A DNA stretch of 64,000 bases from Collybia mongolica (Eukaryota; Basidiomycota; Agaricomycetes; Agaricales; Clitocybaceae), in assembly GCA_013420905.1 (NCBI GenBank), contig JAAXNY010000009.1, positions 1,984,001 to 2,048,000 of the forward strand, written 5' to 3'. Made by a program: the position numbers and the translations under genes. The notes under the pieces are model-generated. The model saw only the letters and a list, made by a program, of their open reading frames with translations, made no database searches and had not been told where the DNA came from. This document shows positions 52,260 through 62,499 of this stretch, one piece after another (position 1 is the stretch's first letter; the number at the start of each line of letters is the position of its first letter).

Positions 52260-53870
52260 ATGCCCTGACCTCAAGCCCAACAACAACCGCAACAGCCTCA
52301 ACAGCCCCAACAGCCCCAGCTGCCAGCACAAGGACAACAACAAGAAGGCGATCCCGGTTCACCCCAAACCCATGCCAAGCGCCAATTTGCTCAATTTCAA
52401 GGTGAAATCAGGAGTCGCACACACCCAAAGAAGAAGCAGAAGAAAAAGAGCCTCTCACGGTAAGCATATTTATACTTGCTGGTGGCTGATCGCGGCATTC
52501 TTGCAGGTCGTTACTCAAATCTTGTGAATCATATGCTCGGCGGATGCCACGTAACATTGGAATGTTTCTGAATATGCAATACATGTTCGACGTTGGCCTT
52601 GTCGCAGAGGGTATTTTTGAGGAGGTGGAGCATCAGTCAGATGAAGAGGAGGAGGAGGCCAAAGAGACTTGGTGCGTTCTGCAAAATTCATTTTGTCTTT
52701 GCTGATTTGGATTTTCCAGCTCTGAACGTGAACGCTCGAAAGTGTTTCATGTGAAGGCGTTTACAACCCTCCTTGCTGCGATTTCCGAACTTTGCAATGC
52801 CCTTATCGCCATGACTGACAAAGAACTCGACACCTTGATCTCCGTCGTGTGCCATTCTTTTCCTATCATATTTGCTTCACAACATCCATCATGTAGATGC
52901 ATAAAGCCTATCTTCAAGCACAAGGCGACAACCGCAGCAAGATGAGCAAGGCCATCATGAAGCTAATTGTTGACAATCCCACCTTTGAGCCGCATATAGC
53001 CCTCTCCAAGAGCAACTGCGGCTTCAAGAGCCTTGAAACCGCTCGACTGCTTGTGCCAATCTCTCACCTTGGCGAATTAGAAACGCGTGGGATGGCGTAA
53101 GCTTTTTTTTTTTTTGGCGCATATATTTACTCAAATGCCCTTAGGTTCATAAACGAACTCCAGGCTGGAAATCCACCCGCTACTGCTCAGCAGTGGCCCG
53201 CATATCTCTTCGGCCCTGGACACATATACAATCCTGAAGACCCAGATGCTGGCGTTCGTCGATCACCGGCATTGATATGTGTATGTTTTCATCTTTGACT
53301 GTACGCTACTGATCCTTCTCTCCAGGGTTGGAAGCATCTCTTTCAGGGAAACGGAATCAACGATCCTGACAGACGCAAATCCAACAAGACAAACGTAGCA
53401 GGTATCAACGAGTTGACGGAAGTGACGGGTGAGAGTATTGCATATGCTGCCGTTCAGGTATGTGTAACATTTCTCTCACTTTTAATTCTACTGACTATCC
53501 TCGTTGAGTTTCGGTTTGCCCTTTCTGACAAGGGCGCGTGGTCACCGAATGATGCTCTCTTTCACCATCCAACATTCTACCACGCCATCCTCGAGCTATT
53601 CAGTGAACCCGAAGATCCATTTGTTATCAAGACCCTCAAGTTTTGGAATGAGTACGTCGTTTTACAGATCCGTTTCATGTGCTGATGCTGTCCAGCACGA
53701 TTTCGTTGATTTCCAATACTGCGCCTGCTGCTGGACCCTCCGCCCTTCAACCCGTTGAGGCTGGAAGCGATCAAGAGCGCTCTCATGCCACTTGCAAACG
53801 CCGACTCGCCGCTCTTGCTGCCACTGCTCAACAGCAACTGGACACGCCTCCGCAATCTTCCGATGATTGA
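52260..53870 (+). pseudogene. DUF6698-like Agaricomycete protein, divergent from the transposase, stop at codon 3
   Basis: The reading frame starts at ATG 52260, hits TGA at 52266-52268, then stays open through a Gln/Pro-rich run (QAQQQPQQPQQPQQPQLP) and a basic stretch (HPKKKQKKKSLSR). Spliced exons follow: GMFLNMQYMFDVGLVAEGIF, FHVKAFTTLLAAISELCNAL, NCGFKSLETARLLVPISHLG, QQWPAYLFGPGHIYNPEDPD, CGWKHLFQGNGINDPDRR, ELTEVTGESIAYAAVQVRFA and PFVIKTLKFWND, ending PPQSSDD. The WP(A/S)YLF...GWKHLFQG pattern matches a very large Agaricomycete family that I recall as DUF6698; function unknown. If translation starts elsewhere the gene could be intact. It is head-to-head with the transposase, 202 bp apart. 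Confidence 0.6.
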
Positions 53871-54663
53871 CAATCTCTCAGTTCTTTTGTGCTACTTGCT
53901 CATCCCTCGTTTTCCCGTCTTTTGCCGCTCACGTCCTCACATCCCACATCGTTCACGTCACGTTGCATGCTCATCATCGATTCGCCATTGCATTGTACTG
54001 TAATTGCTTTTTGATCGCCTCACTGTTGTTCACTTTTGATGTATTCTGTACTGGAACTGAGAAATCGATTGTACTATGGTTATTAGAAGTATGGCAAGGA
54101 CTGAAAGGATCAGTGATAACATGTGAGAACACTTTCTGCTGTCGTGGCATGCTTGATAATGCAAGGCGTCCAAGGTCACACCTAACTTTGTACGCCGAGA
54201 CTACCTTCTGTGGAATGCGTGCTCAGGAAAGTCAGCCGTGGTCATCGGTACCTTGCTTGGCCATGGAAATTGTCCTCGGCAAGCAAGGCGTGGCTAGGTC
54301 AGATTGTTCACGATCCCCAAGAAGGGTAGGCAAGCTCACGGCCACCATTTTTGAAGTGTTAGGTCATGCAAGGTGAGTACGATCGTAAAACCCAGGTCCA
54401 CGTTATTGCATGGCCATGCTTACCTTCCACTTTAGGACTCAGCGTCGCAGGTGAACGCATGTTATTGCAAGACCCAGATGCGTACCTTTTGCTGATGTAG
54501 TACTATTATTCAAAACTTGGTGCTTTTATGCACTTGAACCTGAACTCAAATCAGGTGATTCCTACCGTTTGTGTGTTGAGAGTTAGATTTGGTGTGTGTA
54601 TGTGTGTGTAACAGATTACATTTCATAGCATCAGCATACTTATAGCCCAGGAGCCCCCTTTCA
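53871..54663. other. Right arm of the insertion with subterminal repeats
   Basis: About 800 bp has no gene. The word CCTTGCATTA and close variants occur here in inverse orientation to the copies on the left arm (exact at 54158-54167, near matches at about 54363 and 54400). A GT-rich run lies at 54590-54608. The right arm of the 14 bp inverted repeat is at 54487-54500. Confidence 0.5.
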
Positions 54664-55800
54664 ATATCAAAAGATACTCCAACAAGACCCTGACTTCTGT
54701 CAGAGCCATGTTGGTGCTTGGTAAATCTGTGTGAGGGCTACAGCCCAAGCACAAACACATCCTATACTGTTCATGTGTTCTCCTGATTGCTACATATGGG
54801 TGTAGGCTATGGTGTTTCAATGGAGCCTGGCTCAAGAGACCCATGGACTCACTGTGCAAGATGCAGAGGCAGGCTGCTCTCTGGATCACTGGCACATTCT
54901 GTACAAGCCCTAATGAGGCTCCAGAATCCCTGGCAGGCTTACCCCTGGTTGACTTGCATGTTCACAAGCTTGTTGACTGGAGCTATGCTCACACATGCAC
55001 CCTGAAGCAGTCCCATACATTCAGGAACCTCATAGATGGCAACCACAAATTCTCTATCAAAAACCTAACTCCTGCAATGAGATGCATCAAATCTGCTGCC
55101 AAGGATGCCTGGGGCAGCAGGAATCTCACTATGGTGGACCTCAACCTCACCCACCCAGCCTGGTATGCACCTTTTGGACCTCACCAAAGCTCAAGTCTCC
55201 TTTGACCTCACCCTGCCCTCAAAGGGGAATCCCAAGAAGAGGAAAAAATTCTTCACATTATGTCAAGCCAATCTGCAGAGTGCCTTCACTGATAGCTCCA
55301 CCCAAGAGGATGTTGTTGCCATAGTGTGTGACACATCCATCCCAACCACAGCCCACCAGGTTGCCACCTTATGGTGCACCTAGTTTAAAGGCAGAGCTGG
55401 TCAGCACACAGTCTTGCAACATCTGACAACACAGAACTGTGAGCCATTGCAGGAGGTGTTTGTCAAATCCCCAAAATTGAGGACACACAATAGATCACTC
55501 AGGTCCATGCGTTCTCAGACTCTGTCAATGCCCTTTGTCTAATTTTAGACACATTGCATCACTTGGAACAGTACAGCTCCATCAAAGCTTGCCTCCTGTT
55601 GACCATCTGTCTGGCTGGAGATAGATCCAGATCACTGGTTCCTCATCATGTTCCCAAGGCCTCAGCTCTAGAAGACCACCTCACAACTCATCATGCAGCT
55701 ACCTCTATTAAAGTGGCAGCAGATGGTAGCCCCCCTATATTGCTAGACAAGACACAAGTCATGGCTATTGAATGCATGGTGAACCACTGGGCCTCCAGGT

Positions 55801-56446
55801 TAGTGATGTTCTGGCCTGGCTTGGCCTGAAAGCCTGGGCTTCGGCCTGGCTTATTAGGACAAGGGCCTGCTAGATACTCAAGCTAGGCCGTTGAGGATGG
55901 CTTAGGCTTGGCTCGGTCTTGGGACGGCTCAGGCCAGGGCTTATTGCACAAAAATAATACTCTAGTCAAACTCTGCAATAACAACATCAGGAATAAAGGA
56001 ACATCTACTAAATGAAGGAGAGACCACTTACTGCAAGGAGATCCAAGAAAGACTCCACTCGTCCCCATTCCTCCTCTGACAGTTGAAGGTCATTGAGTTT
56101 CTGTTGCTTGGTGCAGTCTGTCTCAGCCAAGACCAATGCCACAATGAACTGGTCAACAATCTGATGTACCATATAGTTAAAATGATATAATTTTAAAATG
56201 GCTTGGGGGAACACTACCTTCTTCAGAGAAGCAGCACATTCAAGCATTACATACGTGGAAGACCACCGAACAGGCATGTTTTAGGCTAACCCTAAGCCAT
56301 GGCCTGAGCCTCCAGCTTGGGCTTTGCTGGAGTGCAAGCCAAGCTTTCAGCCTTCACTGAGCCATCTCAAAGCCCGGCCTGGCTTGGCCCAAGAGAGCTC
56401 GGCCCTGACAGCTCAACAGCTTTGAGCCGGGCCCGGCACATCACTA
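55801..56446. mobile_element. Non-autonomous hAT element, 646 bp, perfect 8 bp target duplication
   Basis: CTCCAGGT flanks both ends (55793-55800 and 56447-56454). The termini are inverted copies: left TAGTGATGTTCTGGCCTGGC, right (reverse complement) TAGTGATGTGCCGGGCCCGG. hAT elements characteristically make 8 bp duplications and have short TIRs of this kind. The GC-rich ends contain many GGCCTGGCTTGG-type subrepeats. Removing the element and one CTCCAGGT copy restores the LINE frame as HWASRFSKRDYIGSN. A fragment of transposase remains inside. Confidence 0.88.
56008..56277 (-). pseudogene. hAT transposase remnant
   Basis: About 90 codons reading MPVRWSSTYVMLECAASL, VALVLAETDCTKQQKLNDLQ and LSEEEWGRVESFLDLLAV match the C-terminal (dimerisation-side) part of basidiomycete hAT transposases. 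The rest of the gene is deleted, so this element depends on another copy to move. Confidence 0.7.
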
Positions 56447-57029
56447 CTCCAGGTTCAGTAAGAGGGATTATATTGGAAGTAACTTCTTAGCTCTACACAC
56501 TAAGTTGGACTTCAAACTATGTCCAAGCCATCTCAAGGGCAACCCCTGGATATCCAGAGTATTTGACAATAACACCTCCACTGCCAGATTGGTGTGTGCT
56601 GTCACAGGTCACACACCCATTGGAGCATACAGGGAACAATTCTTCCCCCAGGAGAATATGGCCCCCTGTGACTGTGGTGCCCCTGTGGAAACTGTGGATC
56701 ATGTTATAAGGGAATGCCCCTAAATGAAGAGGGCATCCAGACCCAAGGACCAGTTGAGCCTTTTGTGGCTTACTCAGTTCCTCTCATCCAACCTGGAGGC
56801 CTTTGCATTTAAGGTCCTGTAGGCCCACAACCTATAGCCAAGTGCTGTACCAGTCCTTCTCCTTGGGTTCCTAACAGGGGGTGTGCACACCTTATCCAAG
56901 GATATGTGAGGGCTAAGTTGAGGGTAGCTACAGCTGCTCTCTGGGTAGTGGTGCACCACCACCATGAACCAACCACCTGGCATCCCTCCTTTTGGGGGGA
57001 CATGCAAACTGAGGATCCACACCTCTCTG

Positions 57030-57349
57030 CAGCGGCCCCTCTAGGGCACACTACCTCGCCACTGTGCGACGGCCTTCAAATGCTCGCCCCTACTATTCCC
57101 TTCTCCGCTTATGCTTATATTACGTAAAGGCGAACCGCATCTGTATTACGTACGGCGGTATATAAAAGATCGAACCAAAAAAAAAAAATAACGATAAATA
57201 GACGTGTTAACACCTCGACATGGTGTGGTTTTATTCTGTTTCTGGCGTTGTTGTTGACTGAAACAAATTTATTCATTTGCAAAGGAGCTTTATTAATGAA
57301 TTTGGATATTATTGTACTGTCTGGCGAGGCTAACATGACAAGCTATCAA
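57030..57349. other. Transition from transposon block to genes; 12 bp A run
   Basis: CpG returns to normal from about 57,040. A run of 12 A at 57177-57188 could be the tail of the LINE, but sequence before it looks like host DNA, so I do not claim that. No gene is seen. Confidence 0.4.
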
Positions 57350-58455
57350 TTATTCTTCCATTCCTTCGTTCGCAGGCCGTTCTATAGACGCAAGCAAATT
57401 TGCCAAGTCATTAGCGACATAGTCATGAACTTTACTAGTGGGATGAAGGTGGTCATGCCATATGCCGCCACCGGCTGCGCGACTGTCAGAAAGCTTAAAA
57501 CCATAGCTGAGAGGATCGTCTAGGAAGCAGTTAAACGTAGTAGCTGCCGAGAAGAGAATGACTGTGGCGTCTGGATGTGATGTAGCAAATGTGCGTGTCC
57601 CAAACGCGAGATGATGATTGAAATTGTCAAAAGACGTAGAATCCGAACATCCTGGGAAAATTACAGCCGAAACCTTAGGTACAACCAAAACAGAAGAGTC
57701 CAAGGTAGATCTTACCCACTGGACTTCTATGAATGGGGGGTACGTCGATGAAAACAAAATTACGAGCACCGGCTTTGTAGAGTTCTTCTTGCAAGCCGAA
57801 TAGTGTGGTGACATTGTCTATGTGTTCACGACTAAAGCTAAGTGAAACCAACGATGCCATTTGTCAGAAGTTGGGATGGGTCGGTAGATGTGGAAATCAA
57901 TAATCACGCGCAATCATTTATACCAACCCATGTAACTGTGGAAAAATCACTGTTTAGAATCATATGGTGGTAAAATCACCTACTAAATATGGAGTCATTG
58001 GATTCCCAAGGAGCCCAGGATGGTTTCTTTCCGGCATCGGGCAAAAATTCTTTTTGGATTTGTCGCCTGACCCCCATTACTGTGTCCCCACCTCGAGCAT
58101 AAACAAATGCGAGAAAGGGGTCATCGAGGTATTCCCTGTCTTGTTCAAGTTCCTTGCCTGGTTTGTACCGTGAACCTGGAACATAGTTGGTGAGAAAGTG
58201 GCCAACCCAGTTAGCCAATCCGGGTTCATTGTACGTAAAGCCTGGAAACGGCATTCCAAGGGGCTGCATAGCTGAAGGACGGCAGTATCCCGAAGGCGCA
58301 TACTCAAGTCCGACAGAACTGTATGAATCCCCGCTGACAAACCCATAACTCAATGAATCTTCAAGATAAGAGGGAAACGTAACAAACAAAATGAACAAAC
58401 GACGGATTCCAGTAAACCCTGGCCAACTTGAACCAACTTGCATTGTGGCAGGCAT
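57350..58455 (-). CDS. SGNH-hydrolase (CE16 acetylesterase-like)
   Basis: This esterase probably removes acetyl groups from plant-wall oligosaccharides or related substrates. Block I is GDSYSSVGLEY, joined across an intron after RRLFIF. The next marks are CRPSAMQPLGMPFPGFTYNE, PGLANWVGHFLTNYVP, YARGGDTVMGVRRQIQKEF, WAPWESNDSIF and, after an intron, TWVGINDCA (the Asn-bearing block). The C-terminal catalytic pair is in IWHDHLHPTSKVHDYVANDL (DHLHP). Five exons with GT-AG introns give about 290 residues and an intact frame. From the ATG at 58455 (MPATMQVGSSWPGFTGIRRL) there is no signal peptide, unusual for CE16 enzymes, so an upstream exon may be missing or the enzyme is intracellular. Confidence 0.82.
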
Positions 58456-59069
58456 GAATCCCCGTATGTTGATGGGGTTCTCAGTAGGGACAGGCTTCCG
58501 GGCTTTTAGTCAAATCATGGTGGGAGCACGAGTGACGGAAGAGTAATTTCTGGTGGCATAATGGTTGCACGGCCACATGGTTCGAAGCGAGCGCTCAGTA
58601 CGTAAGTATTCCGCGCGTGTCATGCATACATAGAAAGTAGAAAAAGATCTCCAAGACCTAACGTATTCATAACTATCTTTATTTGTTTTGTTATATGCTT
58701 AGAGAAGAGTCAAGACTTGAGGCCTAATAGTCAAAATTGTATTTTTCTGATATGGTTCTTGCAATTAATGGAAAAAGACTGATTCACTTCAGTTACAAAT
58801 ACGAGGTCTCAATATGTGCATGTCCCCTTCATACGTGATGCATCATTGACTAATCATCAGATGTATAGTCGTCAGTGCGCCTATCCCAGGCAAGGCTTTA
58901 GACTGGCACACCACCGGTATAAATAGCAATGTGGTTTCCTCAATCACACGATTTACAGAGATTACGAACCTGCCGTTTGATCCTGTCATCCACTGTGTAT
59001 ATTGCTCTGGATTCTATTCGTGTCAGGGCACGGCGCGTCCACTGGCGATCTGAAGAAATTGTGCGTTGC
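58456..59069. other. Intergenic, nothing firm
   Basis: About 610 bp lie upstream of the esterase. A short tRNA-like patch at about 58,551-58,595 was considered and rejected. No ORF or repeat is supported. Confidence 0.45.
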
Positions 59070-60464
59070 CTATATACAATCAAAGTGTTCATCATCGACT
59101 GGGCTGAAAACGTATGATTCGTCAAGAAGATGTTCAAATGCGTCACTAAATCATCATAGACGTAAGTCGTGTATCTACATATGTTGGCATATTCCACTGA
59201 CTGCAGTTCCTCAGAACTCAAGGCAGGGTGTTGTGAACTTATAGCCCTGACAATGACCGAAAATTGCAGGCCTTTCCAAATAGCTCCCCTACGCTGTGAA
59301 GGCCCCACAGAGGGATACATAGACTCCTTGGCGTACTGTGTTGCAGCCGTCTTCATACACAATATAATATCCCGTTCCAATGCTGTCAAACTTGAGTAAG
59401 GGTCATGTTTTCGGGATGAGCGTCGAGGTTGTTGAGAAGATGCAGATGATGTAACCAGCGATGAGGACAAGTGCGGCGAGCCTAACGACAAACTCGCAGT
59501 GTGCTCTGTTAGCCGTTGTATTTGTGTGTTGGATCTGCGGGGACTAGCATGTAGCTTGAGGGCGCCCTTCTTGTGGGAGCTGTTATCTTTCCCGGTGCTT
59601 CGGCGTCCTTCATGGTGATTTGGATCGAAAGCATGACTCACAGGGGCTGACTTGAGAAAGATGTGCTGTGGATCGCTCGAGGGAGGTATAGTGTGGTTAC
59701 TACTTTGTCCGTACTCCCGATTGCTATCTTCAATTTCGGGTACGCCTCGTAAGGTGGTTCTTGATATATGGGCAGGCTGCAAAGAAAGGATGATTAAGAG
59801 TGATGGGTCCCAAAAGCTTGACTTACAGGAGGGCCCCGTTCATGGACCAAGGTGTCATGTACAGCATGCAACACATGGTAATAAGGCTCGTGTACACTGA
59901 AGACAGCTTCTATGCCCATGACTTTGATCATATTTCGATTCCTGAATTGCTCGAGCTCTCCGATGACCCGCACATAAGGGAAGTTACTACATGCTTTTAA
60001 ATACCACTTCCTAATCAACACGGAGAACACGTACATTACTTGAATACTTGCGCTGTTGCTTTTTATCTCCTGATTATCATTCCATTCGCGCGCTTTGATC
60101 CTTCCTGTTCCATCATCTAGGCCGATGTCACGATATGTTTCACATTCATCGAGATAGCAAATATTTGCCACTAATATGAACTAATCACAAACATTATAGG
60201 CTTTCCATGATAGAATTAGAAGCCGAGTGACTTACCCTTTTGAACTCCTTCCCCTCAATTTTGAATGGCGCTGTTGAATGCATCTGGTCCGCTTCGAGTA
60301 GTTGCCGTACCGTTACGTGTCGGATGAAATGGTCAATGTCGGCTGCCTTGAATAGAAAATTAGTGGACCCCTTCTCACCAGGGAAGGTGATATATCCAGT
60401 TTGAACACATACCTGCCATTGTGCCATGCTCACGTTGCTACCAGTTTCATCATCAGAGTCCATC
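59070..60464 (-). CDS. Diverged RPA32-like OB-fold / winged-helix protein
   Basis: It has the layout of the middle subunit of replication protein A. Exon 1 is MDSDDETGSNVSMAQWQ; spliced on are AADIDHFIRHVTVRQLLEAD and APFKIEGKEFKRFILVANIC, then LDDGTGRIKAREW (the OB-fold strand also seen in canonical RPA32), FPYVRVIGELEQFRNRNMIK and YHVLHAVHDTLVHERGPP. A Ser/Arg/Lys-rich linker of about 120 residues follows, far longer than usual. The winged-helix end (LTALERDIILCMKTAA, then DAFEHLLDESYVFSPVDDEH) closes FDCI. The final exon was placed by a GT-AG intron ending at about 59144. It sits directly downstream of canonical RFA2 on the same strand, suggesting an old tandem duplication. An Stn1-like role is another possibility. 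Confidence 0.75.
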
Positions 60465-60760
60465 ACGGTTTTCCGACCTCGGCTGTTGGATAATGGCTAA
60501 AGTGTTGGAATTCGAAGTATGTATGGAGCGGATCCTCTTTGCGTGGTTGACATCCTGATTTATACTAGTAATGGTCAGTCACGGTTGTTTCTGAGTCTCG
60601 CAGTTGATCACGTGTCGAGGAATTAAGTAAATAATCCAGAGGACATGCAATCGCAAGGCCGTAGTTTACTAACCATCCCTTAAAGAGACGTGAAATAGAA
60701 CTGAAAGGACTGTCCGAGGTAAGAGTTAATATGGTACAAAGCTGATTAAAGGTGAATATT

Positions 60761-61880
60761 TTAGGTGGAGATGTTAAAGTGTGAATCATCGATCGTGCTG
60801 TATACAAGACCCTCATCCATAAGTTTGTCCAACGCATCACTGTATACACGGTTTAGTAGATACGAAAATAATTTCTATGTCTTACCTTATTTTCTGAGCA
60901 TCGCCATCAGTGCCAATAGCGCGCGCAATGGCAGCGACATGAATGCCCTCGTCGGTTGGGGGCTGTTGAAGTATGAATCTGGCTATAGAACGTTGAAGAG
61001 GAGGCAAGTGTGAAAATTGGTCGGTCGCAGTAGAGCGTGATTGGTTAGTATAAGCAGACGCATTTGCGCCTGCGGAGGTTACTGCTCCTGTGGCTCCCAA
61101 TCCGGAGGGCTAACAAAATTGTAAGCAGACGTTGAAACTACAGTCACTAATTCCACCACACCGGCCCTCGATCAATCATAAGTGTCACGGCGATAGATTC
61201 CAGTATATGAAAATATATCTCGTGAGGATCTTGAGATGCTCTTATATGGGTCGCATTGACGTATCGCTTCTGTCCAAATGTTTTTAGGGAGCCCGTAACG
61301 CGGACACACATAGATCCGCTGTGTCCCACATTAGCCACGGCGCGCGTTAGATATAGGATAGAACACACTCAATTCCTCCCCATTTTCCGGTGTCTTCCTC
61401 GCTTGAAGAATCAATCCAATGTCGGGCTTCAATTCGGCCAGTCCCATCATCGATCCAATAGACACAGTTGGTTGCTTGTGGCTGGATGCTAACGACGTGT
61501 CCCACTAGAGTGACCTGAACATTGCGAAATGAGAAACTGATAACGTGAAACTTCCAAGAACGCATGCCTGTCCAACTTCGGCATCATCCACCATCCACTC
61601 AGCATCAGTATGAGCTTGAGTAGCCTTTATCACTTGTGCAATTGTGAGGGGGCGTAAAGAATGTGAAGATTCCTTCTAAAGGGTGAAGATATTTAAGACA
61701 CGACATGCGAGAGTTGGTGATAGGCCACATACTCGAGTACCACCCGGGCTACCGCTCGCGCTAAAGGGCGACCCTCCCTGGACAAAACCACCGCCTCCAT
61801 TGCCATAATAATCATCTGTAACGCGTCAGTCAGTAGATAAATGGTTTTGAGGTACGGTGTGAGTGGATACTTTGACTCAT
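60761..61880 (-). CDS. RFA2: Replication protein A 32 kDa subunit (Rfa2/RPA32)
   Basis: RPA binds single-stranded DNA in replication, repair and recombination. The start is MSQNDYYGNGGGGFVQGG (first intron after three codons), a Gly/Ser N-terminus like the phosphorylated region of RPA32. The OB fold reads LRPLTIAQVIKATQAHTDAE, VTLVGHVVSIQPQATNCVYW and IDDGTGRIEARHW, followed by CVRVTGSLKTFGQKRYVNAT and HIRASQDPHEIYFHILESIA. After a linker (GLGATGAVTSAGANAS) the winged helix reads LPPLQRSIARFILQQPPTDE and DALDKLMDEGLVYSTIDDSH, ending FNIST. All parts are present in normal order, so it is intact. Confidence 0.92.
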
Positions 61881-62490
61881 TTGTTCAGCGTCCAATATTG
61901 TAACTTGAAATGCTGTTGATGCGTCTGAACAAGGGGGTGTGACATAGGTAAACGCGTTACAATTTACCACCTGACCTTCCCACACTCATAACCGATGGCA
62001 TCACGTGATGAAAAGCGTTACAAAGGGTGACAAAACCAAATTGTACAAGGCTTTTTATTGAACACACTTATCGAAATTTGGGGATCGGAGAATCATTAAT
62101 GTACTTACCTAGAACTCCTCGATCTCAGATTGTCTATTTCTGTAGCATACAAAATGGAAGTTAAGCCCAGCAATGATGCACCAAAAAACATTTAGTGAGT
62201 ATTTGGTACATCTATATTAGGGTCAGATCAATACCTATCCTAAAGAAAAGGAACTTTGAGATGTATCTTCAGGCACCTTGTGGCCCAGGAGATATGGGTA
62301 AAAAGAGAAAGGAATGCAATACTAACAAAGAAAAAATGTTTAATGTGGTTCTTGCTCTTCCACCAGCTTTCCCCTCCCCCATTTGTATTCTATCTACACT
62401 GCTGGCACTAAGCCATTTTTCCGGAGGAAATATGAGGTTCAAATAAATGCCTTATCATTTCCAGCACATATATTTAAATAAAAAATCATG
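61881..62490. other. RFA2 upstream region passing into repeats
   Basis: From 61881 to about 62,180 the base composition is ordinary and should include the RFA2 promoter. From about 62,190 CpG nearly disappears (one CpG near 62,421) and the sequence reads as decayed repeat. No gene is supported. Confidence 0.5.
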
Positions 62491-62499
62491 AACATTTTT

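Larger units (their letters stand above)
46122..54663. mobile_element. 8,542 bp insertion in the LINE, carrying Plavaka and DUF6698-like genes
   Basis: The LINE reading frame is interrupted exactly between 46121 and 54664. The tetramer ATAT flanks both sides (46118-46121 and 54664-54667), as a target-site duplication would. The insert starts TGATACAGCC and ends CCCCCTTTCA, so it has TG...CA termini like an LTR element, but I found no second LTR copy. Four-base duplications are also known for Chapaev-type relatives of Plavaka. A 14 bp inverted repeat lies inside at 47253-47266 and 54487-54500. The whole may be one element or a Plavaka element inside an older solo-LTR-like repeat. Confidence 0.7.
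45600..57020 (+). mobile_element. LINE-type (non-LTR) retroelement, 5'-truncated and twice interrupted
   Basis: The left part (to 46121) encodes reverse transcriptase: FFKSYLVGWETSYLW, VGLGQGSALLPILSALILTP and the active-site box as SYVDGG instead of YVDD. The right part (from 54664) continues YSNKTLTSVRAMLVLGKSV, LCKMQRQAALWITGTF, an RNase H-like stretch, and after a second interruption LDFKLCPSHLKGNPWISRVF, ARLVCAVTGHTPIGAYREQF and CDCGAPVETVDHVIRECP. Joining 46121 to 54668 restores the frame as REHIKRYSNKT. The frame is broken by stops at 45986 and 54732 (both TGA) and at about 56722 (TAA), and the 5' end is missing, so it is dead. The 3' limit is uncertain. Confidence 0.85.

Noticed and set aside
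46122..54663. Complete LTR retrotransposon
   Set aside because: Termini are TG...CA, but the left and right ends are not direct repeats of each other and no gag-pol frame is present.
57177..57188. Poly(A) tail of the LINE
   Set aside because: About 140 bp of CpG-containing, non-LINE-like sequence separates it from the last LINE homology, and no target duplication was found.
58551..58595. tRNA-Gly-like patch (TGGTGGCATAATGG ... GGTTCGAAGC)
   Set aside because: A-box-like and B-box-like words are too close and no acceptor stem or anticodon loop can be drawn.
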